Shown one piece after another: positions 1 to 8,327 of a DNA stretch of 64,000 nucleotides. The translations under genes were made by a program, and so were the position numbers. Origin of the DNA: Gammaproteobacteria bacterium. Lineage in GTDB: Bacteria > Pseudomonadota > Gammaproteobacteria > Pseudomonadales > Pseudohongiellaceae. Each line of letters opens with the position of its first letter. Position 1 is the first letter of the stretch. A model generated the notes under the pieces. The model ran no database searches and had not been told where the DNA came from. It saw only the letters and a program-made list of their open reading frames with translations. The stretch covers positions 1 through 64,000 of the forward strand of contig JABIPQ010000121.1 of NCBI GenBank assembly GCA_018698975.1. The letters run 5' to 3'.

Positions 1-120
1 CTTCAGGTTCTTCTACTTCAGGTTCTTCTACTTCAGGTTCTTCTACTTCAGGTTCTTCTACTTCAGGTTCTTCTACTTCAGGTTCTTCTACTTCAGGTTC
101 TTCTACTTCAGGTTCTTCAT
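1..120 (-). repeat. 15-bp tandem repeat encoding EEPEV
   Basis: Eight 15-bp units lie in tandem and run off the left edge. The first seven are identical, and the eighth differs only in its last two bases. On the minus strand each unit encodes Glu-Glu-Pro-Glu-Val in the frame of the FecR-domain protein. Near-perfect identity at the DNA level suggests recent copy-number change by slippage. Confidence 0.9.
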
Positions 121-1102
121 CATTATTTTCAGATTCAACGAGAGAAAAGACTCCAGAGTTAATCTTCTCTACTTCTACTTCTTCTTCAACGACAGTGTTT
201 TTTTCAAGATTCTGAAGATCCTTAATATTATTGGCTGGATTAATTTGTGTCTCAATATTGGTTGCATTTGAGCCTTGAGGAGAATTTGAAACAGTATTTC
301 TACTTTCACTGGTGACATTTGTCGCTACAAAAGTTGCATTCCCATCTGTCAGATCAACATCATCAGTACCTTCATCATTATCTGGATTGACTTGCCTGCT
401 TGTCTGGTAAAGCGGATAAAGAGAGGCTAAAGCCGGGTTATTGACCAGATTGTCGGTCAGGTTAGGATTTTCATCTGCTGACTCACTTAAACGAGTCAAC
501 GCAGCTATTATCTGGGAATCGTTATTATTCACTGCAGGATTGTTGGCTAAATTGTTATCTGGAGTTTGACTAGCTAGTGTTGAAGTATTAAGCGCAACAT
601 CTGCCTCGTTTTCACCAGTGTTTTCATTATCTTCAGCCACATCAGCGTTATTTTCCTGGCTCTCTCCATCATTTGAATCAGCTACTTCTTGCTCTTCATC
701 GCCATTTTCAGCGCTATCGTCAGATTCAGAATCATCTTCCTCAGCACTGGCCACACCAGCATTCAAGTTTAAATTGCCAAGCTGCTCTGGTATTGATGGC
801 AAGCCTTCAGGTGCACGCCCTCTGTCAGTACGGCTAAAGTCATAATCTGCCCCAAGGCCTAGCTGAATACTCCCATCATTATTCGATACAGTGGTACTGC
901 CATCATAAACCCCGGTGAAAAGTGCATCTTGCAAGGCGTCTATTACTGCCTCATGAGTCGTGCCACGAACACCAATGGATGCAAATTGTGTATCTACCCG
1001 ATACTCATCGTTATCATCGCCGCCAATAAACCCGTCGATCGTTCTAAAGCCACCATGGACTAAATTCATAATTGCACGATCAGATTCCCCTCCCTCCCCA
1101 TC
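1..1102 (-). pseudogene. Downstream part of FecR-domain protein, cut off by an in-frame stop
   Basis: This frame is the direct continuation of the 99-residue FecR reading frame upstream and stays open to the window edge; I checked the phase at several points. It begins with the second half of a FecR domain (NLVHGGFRTIDGFIGG, then FASIGVRGT around nt 970-1065). A long acidic, Asn/Asp/Glu-rich low-complexity stretch follows, and then a run of EEPEV repeats at the edge. The only interruption is the TAA at 1103-1105. An ATG near nt 1070 could restart translation but would lack a signal peptide. The frame may be a pseudogene, a readthrough product or a sequencing error at one base. The C-terminal part lies outside the window. 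Confidence 0.6.
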
Positions 1103-1402
1103 TTAACTATATTCATTAAACTGAAATTCGGAGTTTTCTTTGAGGGCAATTATTGCGGAATCGATAAGTCTGATTTGAGCAAAGCTTTCAGGACTGGTAA
1201 CAATGGTGTCTTCAACAAAAATATCAGAGCGTCTGCGTAACTCCCGCGACTCGCCATCTGCACTCACCGCCTGCACCAGCCCTTTGCTGACCAGAATAGT
1301 CCCAATAGCTTTCTCGTCCTGGGCAAGCACTGTATCTGCCAAGAGAGCCATCAATAGCACTAGAGATGAACCGAAGAAATGAGTGATTGTGTTGCTCTTC
1401 AT
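1103..1402 (-). CDS. FecR-domain protein, N-terminal part with signal peptide
   Basis: This 99-residue product starts with a clear signal peptide (hydrophobic stretch at residues 10-27, ending LADTVLAQ). The first half of a FecR domain follows (GTILVSKG, then a stretch ending LKENSEFQFNEYS). In the family, that last segment is normally followed by a variable acidic turn and the NLV-GG-R half of the domain, and exactly this continues in the same frame past the TAA stop. Proteins of this type are exported and may be surface-associated; the FecR fold here is not the iron-siderophore anti-sigma FecR, because there is no cytoplasmic N-terminal helical domain. On its own this piece would be half a domain and probably non-functional. 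Confidence 0.6.
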   Translation of the reverse strand: MKSNTITHFFGSSLVLLMALLADTVLAQDEKAIGTILVSKGLVQAVSADGESRELRRRSDIFVEDTIVTSPESFAQIRLIDSAIIALKENSEFQFNEYS

Positions 1403-1639
1403 TTTGCTTCTACCTTGAGTTTTAACCCAGTATTTTTAAAGATGACAAGTAGTATGTAAATTTACTTAATACTGCTTTCATCTGGCCAAATCACTTGAGT
1501 ACTTAAGTAGCCACACCATCCATTGGAAGTGAAAAATCCCCTAGATTTCTTAAGGGAATTCCGATTATTAATCATAACCATGAAAATATCAGCTACTTAT
1601 TGTGTTTTCTTAATAGTTAAAGCAACTATCTGACAGTTA

Positions 1640-1655
1640 TGTGACACAAATCACT
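1640..1655. promoter_or_regulatory. CRP/Vfr-like palindrome
   Basis: The site reads TGTGA-N6-TCACT, one base short of the symmetric CRP half-site pair. It lies in a 538-bp AT-rich gap (1403-1940), about 240 bp upstream of the FecR-domain gene. The distance is long for direct activation, so the target is uncertain. I see nothing else clear in this gap. Confidence 0.35.
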
Positions 1656-1940
1656 ATATTGAGTACGATTTTTAAATTCTTAGGAGTTTTATTAATAATC
1701 ATATAATTCAATATTTTATATAAATATATTAAAGTAATATATAAGATAAAAACATTAACTTAATCTCGCAATATCAGGGAATTGAGCAATAAATTCAGTT
1801 TCAAAGGACAGTCAAACTTCCTGACGGCGAAACTACTAGCAATCAGACAAGCCTGAATCCAGTGCAGGTGTGAGGTGTGAGGAGTAATATAAGATTAACA
1901 GGCTCTTGCCATAGCCTGAGCTTACACTTTAAACAAATGT

Positions 1941-4238
1941 TTACTGATCAATACTGCCATCGAAATAACGCTCGGCCCAGCTAAACGCTTCCGGTCCCAC
2001 AATATCACCAATGCGACGACCAGGAATATCATCCGCGGGCGGATGTATACCTCCCCAAATTCGTGACAGACTGGTCTGATCAGACGCATCTTCATAGGTA
2101 GCCCATTGCAGAACCACATCGACACTGGGGCCTTCCTCGAATACCAGGAAATTATTTTTTTCTGCAGTGAATTCACCTATCCCACCCGGAAAATATTCAT
2201 CACCTGTGAGCAAGGTCATCACGTGAGCAGCTGAACGGGAAAAAGTACTGTGTCCCGATATATAACCTGCAAACGGCGGTGTCACAAATGAAGGACGCTG
2301 ATATGGCCACCATTCTTCAGCGAGTATCCAGCCAACCCCGGCAAAATCAGTTTCCGGGTCAGCGACAAAATCAGGTCCGCGCCAGGCATATAGTTTTATT
2401 TTGCCAACATTCTCCTCATTGCTACCAGCCAGTGAATCACCTGTCTGAACCTGCTCAATAAAGCCCGGGATTAACTGTATCCCTTCAGGGTCATAGTGTA
2501 TTGCGCTCATATCTGAGCTTTGGCCTCGTTCCGCCATATAACGAATAGCGGAAATGGGCCTGATATAATCATACCAACCCTTTATTCCCCAGGCAGTAAT
2601 AGCCGAGTCATGCATGGCACCACCCATAGCAAAATAGGCTTTAACATCCCACTCCAGATCATCAAGAATGGCTCCCTCCCCTTTGAAGCGTTTTTCCAGC
2701 AAGGGATGGTCACTGACATAATTCAGGAGTGTGAACCAGTGACCCGGAGGTGTTTCCGAATCAGGCCCATCAGCCCAGAATTCAGCAAGCACACGGGCAT
2801 AGTCGCCACGTGGCACTATTTGGGATTGATAGGGCTCGCCAGTATATGGATTAATTTCATGGCCCACAGAAGGATCTCCCCCTTCTTCCAGTTTATAAAA
2901 ATTCTTATAGCCTGACACCGTGGCAGGCAATTCCTGGATATTGCCAATGCTGGCCGGTGAAATATCCCAAAGCACCCCGTCGCCAGGATCCAGATGAGAA
3001 GACCATTGCGACACAAGCTGGAAGCCCCACTTGTAATATTCACCCAGAGAAAGACCAAAGATCTGATCGTCAATCAATGGAGGGGAATCAGGGTCATGAT
3101 AAACCCACCACTGAGCCCCGTTGCGCTGGTATATTTTCAGATCGCTTTCCTGAAGAGAGAAAGGGTTTACCTTGCCCCATTCAGGACCAACAAACTCCGG
3201 TGTTTCTCCAAAAAAGATATTGCCACTCTGGTCACGAAACTCATCAAATGACAAAGGCTGCCAGCGACCTGGATCATCAAGATTGGGATTGCCTTTCTGC
3301 GCTGGTGCCAGAGCCTCATTTACCGGCGCATAATTTTGTAAGGCATAACTATTTTGCTCATTGGCACCATCCTGCAAACCATAATCAATCATGCACTGAG
3401 CAAGATAATTACCCAGGGCCGCAGCACTGCCTGCACTGTAATCCTGTGAGGAAAAGTTCTTGTCATAACCAAGCGCTGCGAGAGTATTATCAAACTCCTT
3501 ACTCACTTTTACGACCCCCGGGGCATTGGCAAAACGATGACTCAACAAACGATATGCTGCAAAGCTGATAGCTTCATTTCTAGCCTGGGAAATATCCAAA
3601 GGTTTTGGCATACCTGTAAACGGACAGGAGAAGCCATTCACTGTTTTACCCAATAAATATGGGGCTGAAGTATCATCAAACGCGGCCCACAGGTCGTACA
3701 TCAGAGTAGACGCATGAAACAGGTTGCGGGAGTGCACGGTAGGTCGTGCAAAATCATTGCGAATGCCATCCAGTAATACTTCATTCCATATTCTGGCAAT
3801 AGATTGGCTGCTATCAAGCGCAATTTGCTCTCCGCCCGAAACAGTAAACACTACCTCGGATGTACTGCTATCCAGGGAAGCCTGAAACCCCACATCGGCA
3901 AACACAGCGCCATTACTAAATTTGACCACCGGAATTATAAGCCCACCCTGCTGGGTGTACTCTGCGATACCGGGTAAGGATTGCGTCCTTTTGCTGGCAC
4001 TTGCTACGGTAAAAGCATAGCCCGGCCCGTCATCATTCAATTGCAAACAGACATCGAACAGCTTGTTGGAATCGGTGAGTGAGACAGGGAAACAAAGTTT
4101 GCCGCTTGCCAGGTCAAAATCAGCCTGGGATTCAGCAAGAGATTGTGCCTGCAACGAAAATGGCAAACAGGCAGCAATCGACACGAGTATTATGCGGCCA
4201 GGCAGACTAGTCAGCGTTTTAACTGAAAAATTCAACAT
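1941..4238 (-). CDS. Exported vanadium-dependent haloperoxidase/PAP2-type protein
   Basis: This 765-residue protein has a signal peptide (residues 1-31, ending LQAQ). It carries all three parts of the vanadate/phosphate-binding site shared by vanadium haloperoxidases and class A acid phosphatases: K-x6-RP (KGWYDYIRP, about residue 551), SGHS (about 660), and SR-x5-H-x3-D (SRIWGGIHPPAD, about 725). That pattern fits a bacterial VHPO-like enzyme oxidising halides with peroxide, although a phosphatase activity cannot be excluded. The N-terminal half (about 1-400) is not recognisable to me. An AAGGGG ribosome site lies five bases before the ATG. It is divergent from the MFS gene at 4540 with about 300 bp between, and no obvious cofactor gene is adjacent. 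Confidence 0.8.
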   Translation of the reverse strand: MLNFSVKTLTSLPGRIILVSIAACLPFSLQAQSLAESQADFDLASGKLCFPVSLTDSNKLFDVCLQLNDDGPGYAFTVASASKRTQSLPGIAEYTQQGGLIIPVVKFSNGAVFADVGFQASLDSSTSEVVFTVSGGEQIALDSSQSIARIWNEVLLDGIRNDFARPTVHSRNLFHASTLMYDLWAAFDDTSAPYLLGKTVNGFSCPFTGMPKPLDISQARNEAISFAAYRLLSHRFANAPGVVKVSKEFDNTLAALGYDKNFSSQDYSAGSAAALGNYLAQCMIDYGLQDGANEQNSYALQNYAPVNEALAPAQKGNPNLDDPGRWQPLSFDEFRDQSGNIFFGETPEFVGPEWGKVNPFSLQESDLKIYQRNGAQWWVYHDPDSPPLIDDQIFGLSLGEYYKWGFQLVSQWSSHLDPGDGVLWDISPASIGNIQELPATVSGYKNFYKLEEGGDPSVGHEINPYTGEPYQSQIVPRGDYARVLAEFWADGPDSETPPGHWFTLLNYVSDHPLLEKRFKGEGAILDDLEWDVKAYFAMGGAMHDSAITAWGIKGWYDYIRPISAIRYMAERGQSSDMSAIHYDPEGIQLIPGFIEQVQTGDSLAGSNEENVGKIKLYAWRGPDFVADPETDFAGVGWILAEEWWPYQRPSFVTPPFAGYISGHSTFSRSAAHVMTLLTGDEYFPGGIGEFTAEKNNFLVFEEGPSVDVVLQWATYEDASDQTSLSRIWGGIHPPADDIPGRRIGDIVGPEAFSWAERYFDGSIDQ

Positions 4239-4539
4239 ATTCCCCTTTTACAATATAAAAAATACGAAAAGCCATTTATTGGTGTTTTCCTGTCGAAAGC
4301 TCTGGCCTGGCTATATTTTTTTTAAAATTCAGGATTCCCTGCTTACAAACTTGCTGTGGCCTTTGTCCTGACAAATCCATGTAATTCAAACTTGTCCTAA
4401 TTGTATGTTTTTACTGACTAATAAATAAGTGTCTTTCCACTAAATATATGATTTACTCATGACTGCATTTAACAGGGCATCGCCCTGAAAATAATAAAAA
4501 CCAATAACTACAAGCATATTCCGAAGAGGGAAATCTCCT

Positions 4540-5844
4540 ATGTCGCAAAATAATACTGATAATTGGGATACCAGTTACGAGTGGAAAATAATCGCACTGC
4601 TTAGCCTGACCTTTGGCCTGGTGGGCCTGGACCGCTTTATTCTTCCCGTGATCTTGCAAGACCCTAACTCCACTATGGCAATGGATCTGGGGCTAACCCC
4701 GGAAGACGGCGGGATGTTGGCCGGATATCTTGGCATGGCCTGGGGTATTTCGGCATTCGTCATGGGCTATATGGCCGACAAACTCGGGCGTCGCGCAGTA
4801 CTGGTGCCCGCTATCCTGATTTTCTCTCTTATGTCCGCCTTCAGTGGTATGGCAACATCCATCATTATGCTGGTTTTCGTGCGTGTCATTATGGGCCTGG
4901 CAGAAGGTCCGGTGGCATCCACAGGTGTGGCAGTTGCTGTGGAAGCCTCCAAACCATCACGTCGAGGATTAAACAACGGTATTTTTCAATGCATGATTTC
5001 ACTGTTTGGTTTGGCTCTTGCACCAATTATTGCCTCACGTCTATTAGCCATATATGAGTGGCATATCGTTTTTATGCTGGTCGCAATACCTGGGGTGATC
5101 ATCGCAATCGTCATGTGGTTTGTTATTCGTGAACCACTCAAACAAATGGCTGAACAGAAAGAAGGGGGAGCCCCGGCGCCTGGGATGTCAATGAAATCTG
5201 TGTTTGGCATGTTTGGCCACCGCAATGCGAAAGTGGCTCCGCTAACACTCATGTGTGCAATGGGTGGTATCTTTGTTATTGCCGCCCTTCTATTTGCTTA
5301 TCTCACAGCCCCTGATGTCGCTGGAGGTTTGGGACTGGATTCTTTCACTGCTGCTAACGTATTTACCGCAGTCGGAGTAGGTGGTGCTATTGGGCAGTTC
5401 GCCATGCCGGCTCTGTCCGATATTATTGGTCGCAAAGTTGCTACTTTAACGTCCTATATTTTGGCGGCAGTTTTCCTGTACGCCTTTTCCCAGGCAGGTC
5501 CCGAGAGCACCACGGTTTTATGGATACTGCTGTTCTTCTCTTCCATGTTTAATTTTGCAGCACTGGCAATTCTTGCTGGTCCGGTAGCGGCCGAAGCAGC
5601 CCCTCCCGGCATGCTGGCTTCCATGGCAGGTTTTGTCATTTTTGCCGGTGAGTTCATCGGTGGTGGCATCAGCCCTATCATTGCCGGCAGCCTGGCCACT
5701 GATTACGGCCTCAGAGCAGCGATTTACTTTGCTTGCTGTGGTCTTGTACTCGGCTTCATCGTGGCCCTGTTTCTGGAAGAAACAGCCCCGAGCAAGGTTG
5801 CTCATTTACATATGGGTAAGGAAGAAGCTACACCGCCAATGTAA
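4540..5844 (+). CDS. MFS transporter, 12 TM
   Basis: The 434-residue protein is hydrophobic with about twelve membrane segments. It has the MFS signature between TM2 and TM3 (GYMADKLGRRAVLVP, about residue 78) and a second related loop (DIIGRKVATL, about 290). It belongs to the general proton-coupled MFS; the substrate cannot be told from sequence. A GAAGAGGG ribosome site precedes the ATG by ten bases. A strong terminator follows the stop codon, so it is probably transcribed alone. It is divergent from the haloperoxidase-like gene and may share its 300-bp control region, in which I could not identify a specific operator. Confidence 0.85.
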   Translation: MSQNNTDNWDTSYEWKIIALLSLTFGLVGLDRFILPVILQDPNSTMAMDLGLTPEDGGMLAGYLGMAWGISAFVMGYMADKLGRRAVLVPAILIFSLMSAFSGMATSIIMLVFVRVIMGLAEGPVASTGVAVAVEASKPSRRGLNNGIFQCMISLFGLALAPIIASRLLAIYEWHIVFMLVAIPGVIIAIVMWFVIREPLKQMAEQKEGGAPAPGMSMKSVFGMFGHRNAKVAPLTLMCAMGGIFVIAALLFAYLTAPDVAGGLGLDSFTAANVFTAVGVGGAIGQFAMPALSDIIGRKVATLTSYILAAVFLYAFSQAGPESTTVLWILLFFSSMFNFAALAILAGPVAAEAAPPGMLASMAGFVIFAGEFIGGGISPIIAGSLATDYGLRAAIYFACCGLVLGFIVALFLEETAPSKVAHLHMGKEEATPPM

Positions 5845-5865
5845 TTTCTGCTTTGTTCAAGTCAT

Positions 5866-5896
5866 AAAAAACCCGGCAATCGCCGGGTTTTTTTTG
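5866..5896 (+). terminator. Rho-independent terminator after MFS gene
   Basis: AACCCGGC and GCCGGGTT form a GC-rich stem with an AATC loop, flanked by A and T runs (eight or more T after the stem). It begins about 20 bases after the MFS stop codon. Confidence 0.9.
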
Positions 5897-5904
5897 TTTA
5901 ATGT

Positions 5905-5935
5905 AGGTACAAGGTACAAAATAAAAGGTACAAGT
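5905..5935. repeat. GGTACAA heptamer array
   Basis: Two adjacent GGTACAA units, a short spacer and a third GGTACAAG make up the array. The 29-base core differs at one base from the segment at 9057-9086, which lies inside the coding region of a cytochrome c. It is one member of a family of short tandem arrays scattered over the window. Confidence 0.75.
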
Positions 5936-5982
5936 GGACATCTTTTAAATGCCATGAAACTTTCCGTTTTTACTTTGAATTC

Positions 5983-6048
5983 TCTCGCGGTTAAGACCGC
6001 TCCTACAAACTTTCCACTTGTACCTGTTCTATCTTGTACCTGTTCTAA
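5983..6048 (-). repeat. Heptamer array plus GTAGG-headed REP
   Basis: Read on the minus strand, the stop codon of the TPR gene (6045) runs straight into two copies of an AACAGGTACAAG-type unit. About 15 bases later comes a REP palindrome, GTAGGAGCGG-TCTTAA-CCGCGA (5983-6007). GTAGG heads are the mark of REPs mobilised by RAYT transposases; no RAYT gene is in the window. Confidence 0.75.
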
Positions 6049-6590
6049 ATAGCACTATTACGCAATACCTGCTCCAACATCTCAACATTATTCTTCACCC
6101 CGGGCATGGCCGGATAAACTTCCAGTAAAGTCAGAAAAGAACTACGCGCCATAAAGTAATCTTCTTTGCCCATATAAACCAAACCACGTCCGGATAGCGC
6201 ACCGAAATGGAAAGGCTCCAGTTTCAATACTTCATCAATATCCCTGAGTGAAGCATCATATTCGCCTATTTGGTAATAAATCGTTGCCCTTCTGTTCCAG
6301 GCCTCTGCAAACCCCGGTTTCAAGGCAATCAGGCGATCAAAGGTATCAAGCGCAGCACGAACCGAGTTGCGGTTCATTTGCTGTATCCCCCTCTCCATCA
6401 AACCACTAGCCTGGGGGTCTTCATGAATAAACCAGATTTGCCAGATTTGGTCGGCAATAGTGTTGGCCCGATAAACATCAGTTTCTGACTTCAGGTCAGC
6501 AAAAAGATCTTCAAGACGCGGATCATTTTGATCGGCAAGCAAGAAAACAGGAGTCAGCAAACCGATCAACAGAATATAAAGTGCTTTCAT
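6045..6590 (-). CDS. Exported TPR protein
   Basis: The 181-residue protein has a signal peptide (residues 1-19) and about three tetratricopeptide repeats. The clearest are MNRNSVRAALDTFDRLIALK (about 72), YYQIGEYDASLRDIDEVLKL (about 106) and a third around residue 140. TPRs mediate protein contacts, and its place 24 bases after the PQQ dehydrogenase stop suggests a role in assembling or docking that enzyme in the periplasm. This is an inference from position. The ribosome site is weak (AAGAG), so translation may depend on the upstream gene. The 3' end merges with a heptamer array. Confidence 0.85.
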   Translation of the reverse strand: MKALYILLIGLLTPVFLLADQNDPRLEDLFADLKSETDVYRANTIADQIWQIWFIHEDPQASGLMERGIQQMNRNSVRAALDTFDRLIALKPGFAEAWNRRATIYYQIGEYDASLRDIDEVLKLEPFHFGALSGRGLVYMGKEDYFMARSSFLTLLEVYPAMPGVKNNVEMLEQVLRNSAI

Positions 6591-6614
6591 GCTTACTGAC
6601 TCTTGTCCTTTTTA

Positions 6615-8327
6615 TTATTCTGGCAAGGCGAACACAAACAAGCCTGCCCCTGCCGAAATCGCTACATACTGCTTGCCATTGATGGCATAGCTCATCGGTC
6701 CGGAAGCAATCTGGCCACCCAGTGTTCGTCGCCATAATTCCTCACCCGTTTCCGCATCCAGAGCATAAAAGTGCCCTTCGCGGCCACCGGCAAAAACAAG
6801 ATTGGTGGCAGTGCTTAGTACGCCACTGTCTGTCACATTATTCATCACATGACGCCAGACAATTTCACCATTCTGAGGATTGATGGCCTGTATCGCACCA
6901 AGTCCTTCTTCCGGCGTGCGTTGGTTTACTGCATTTACACCAAGTGCCGGCATCGCCATGGTAGGAAAGGCACCGACGTATTGCTGGCCCGGCGTATATT
7001 CAACAGGACGCTTGGTGTATACAGAAAAAGTATCCAGCCAGGTGGGCACATAAAGCAGTTCAGTGACTGGTGAATACGAAGGCGGATACCAGTTAGTGGC
7101 GCCCTGATTGTTCGGCATAATGAAGGTGCCTTCCTCTGTAGGATAAAGCGCGCGAATGGGGCGTCCATCCTCTTCAAAACCACTCATCCAGTTTACCGAG
7201 ACAAAAGGCTCTCCCAGCAGAAATTTACCAGTTTCCCGATCCAGTACGTAAAAAACCCCGTTACGATTGGCAAACAGCATGACTTTTCTTTCTTCCCCAC
7301 GCCAGTTGAGATCGGCCAGCACCGCCGTCTGGGTTGCGTCATAATCCATTTCGTCATGGGGGGTGAACTGATAATGCCATGCGATTTCACCGGTATCCGG
7401 ATTCAATGCCACAACAGATTCGGTATACAGGTTGTCTCCTGGACGGGAATCCCCGTTCCAGTCGGGTCCGGGATTACCAACGCCCCAATAGGTCAGGTTA
7501 AGCTCAGGATCGTAAGAGCCGGTTTGCCAGATAGAGCCACCACCGGTTTCCCAGGCTTGCTGTGCTGCATCTGTCCAGGTTTCTGAACCCGGGTCGCCTG
7601 GCGCAGGAATCGTATTAAACTGCCAAAGTTTTTCACCGCTATCCACATCAAAGGCGGCAATAAAGCCTCTGATGCCGTATTCACCCCCGGCAGGACCAAC
7701 TATTACCTTGTTATCAATAATCAGCGGTGCCAGGGTCAGGGCATAACCCAGTTCCGGCGGCGCCACGTCAATCATCCATTGTGGTTTACCATTACGGGAA
7801 TCAATTTTTACCAGCTTGCCATCAATAGTTCCCATGAACAGGCTATTACCGTGCATGGCAAGTCCACGGTTTACACGTCCGCAACAAACGCGGGCATCAA
7901 GTGATGGTGTGTAGTTGTAAATCCAGAATAAACGGCCGCTAACCGGATCAACCGCTATCACGTTGTTAGGCGCGGCGACGGTATACATCACACCATCCAC
8001 CACCAGCGGTGTCGCTTCAAATTTCTGTGAAGCACCATCAGGTGCCCGGTTTTGCCAAACCCACTGCAACTCCAGATCGGCTACGTTAGCCTTGGTAATC
8101 TGAGTCAGTTCACTATGGCGCTGGCTGTCATAGTCACCGCCATATAATAACCAGCTATCCGGCTCGTTTTCAGCATTCAGTAACCTGTCAGGCGTCACCT
8201 GGGCCAGGGCCGATTGCAGGCATAAAATTAAAAATACAATACTAATTAAGGGTTTTAATGCACACTTCATTATTTTTTCCATTCCAGTGAATTCGTGTGT
8301 AACAAAGGGATTTGGTTTTCTATTCAT
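6615..8327 (-). CDS. PQQ-dependent alcohol dehydrogenase (quinoprotein), lanthanide-type site
   Basis: The 570-residue exported protein is an eight-bladed PQQ propeller of the methanol/ethanol dehydrogenase family. Visible are the adjacent-cysteine ring motif (VCCGRVNRG, about residue 147), the metal-ligand Glu in GGEYGIRGF (about 212), the Asn in GNPGPDW (about 283) and the catalytic Asp in HDEMDYD (about 325). The second Asp of DYD, two residues downstream, marks the lanthanide-dependent XoxF/PedH type; calcium enzymes have a small residue there. Start chosen: ATG overlapping the upstream cytochrome stop (TAATG) with an AAGGGGAAG ribosome site. Later Met codons at residues 16 and 20 are closer to the hydrophobic signal core. 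It oxidises an alcohol in the periplasm and passes electrons to cytochrome c, probably its operon partner. Confidence 0.9.
   Translation of the reverse strand: MNRKPNPFVTHEFTGMEKIMKCALKPLISIVFLILCLQSALAQVTPDRLLNAENEPDSWLLYGGDYDSQRHSELTQITKANVADLELQWVWQNRAPDGASQKFEATPLVVDGVMYTVAAPNNVIAVDPVSGRLFWIYNYTPSLDARVCCGRVNRGLAMHGNSLFMGTIDGKLVKIDSRNGKPQWMIDVAPPELGYALTLAPLIIDNKVIVGPAGGEYGIRGFIAAFDVDSGEKLWQFNTIPAPGDPGSETWTDAAQQAWETGGGSIWQTGSYDPELNLTYWGVGNPGPDWNGDSRPGDNLYTESVVALNPDTGEIAWHYQFTPHDEMDYDATQTAVLADLNWRGEERKVMLFANRNGVFYVLDRETGKFLLGEPFVSVNWMSGFEEDGRPIRALYPTEEGTFIMPNNQGATNWYPPSYSPVTELLYVPTWLDTFSVYTKRPVEYTPGQQYVGAFPTMAMPALGVNAVNQRTPEEGLGAIQAINPQNGEIVWRHVMNNVTDSGVLSTATNLVFAGGREGHFYALDAETGEELWRRTLGGQIASGPMSYAINGKQYVAISAGAGLFVFALPE

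Noticed and set aside
1-120. CRISPR array
   Set aside because: The units are 15 bp and directly adjacent with no spacers, and they code in frame for EEPEV.
2957-3568. 203-residue plus-strand frame
   Set aside because: It lies antisense to the haloperoxidase-like gene, whose motifs are unambiguous.
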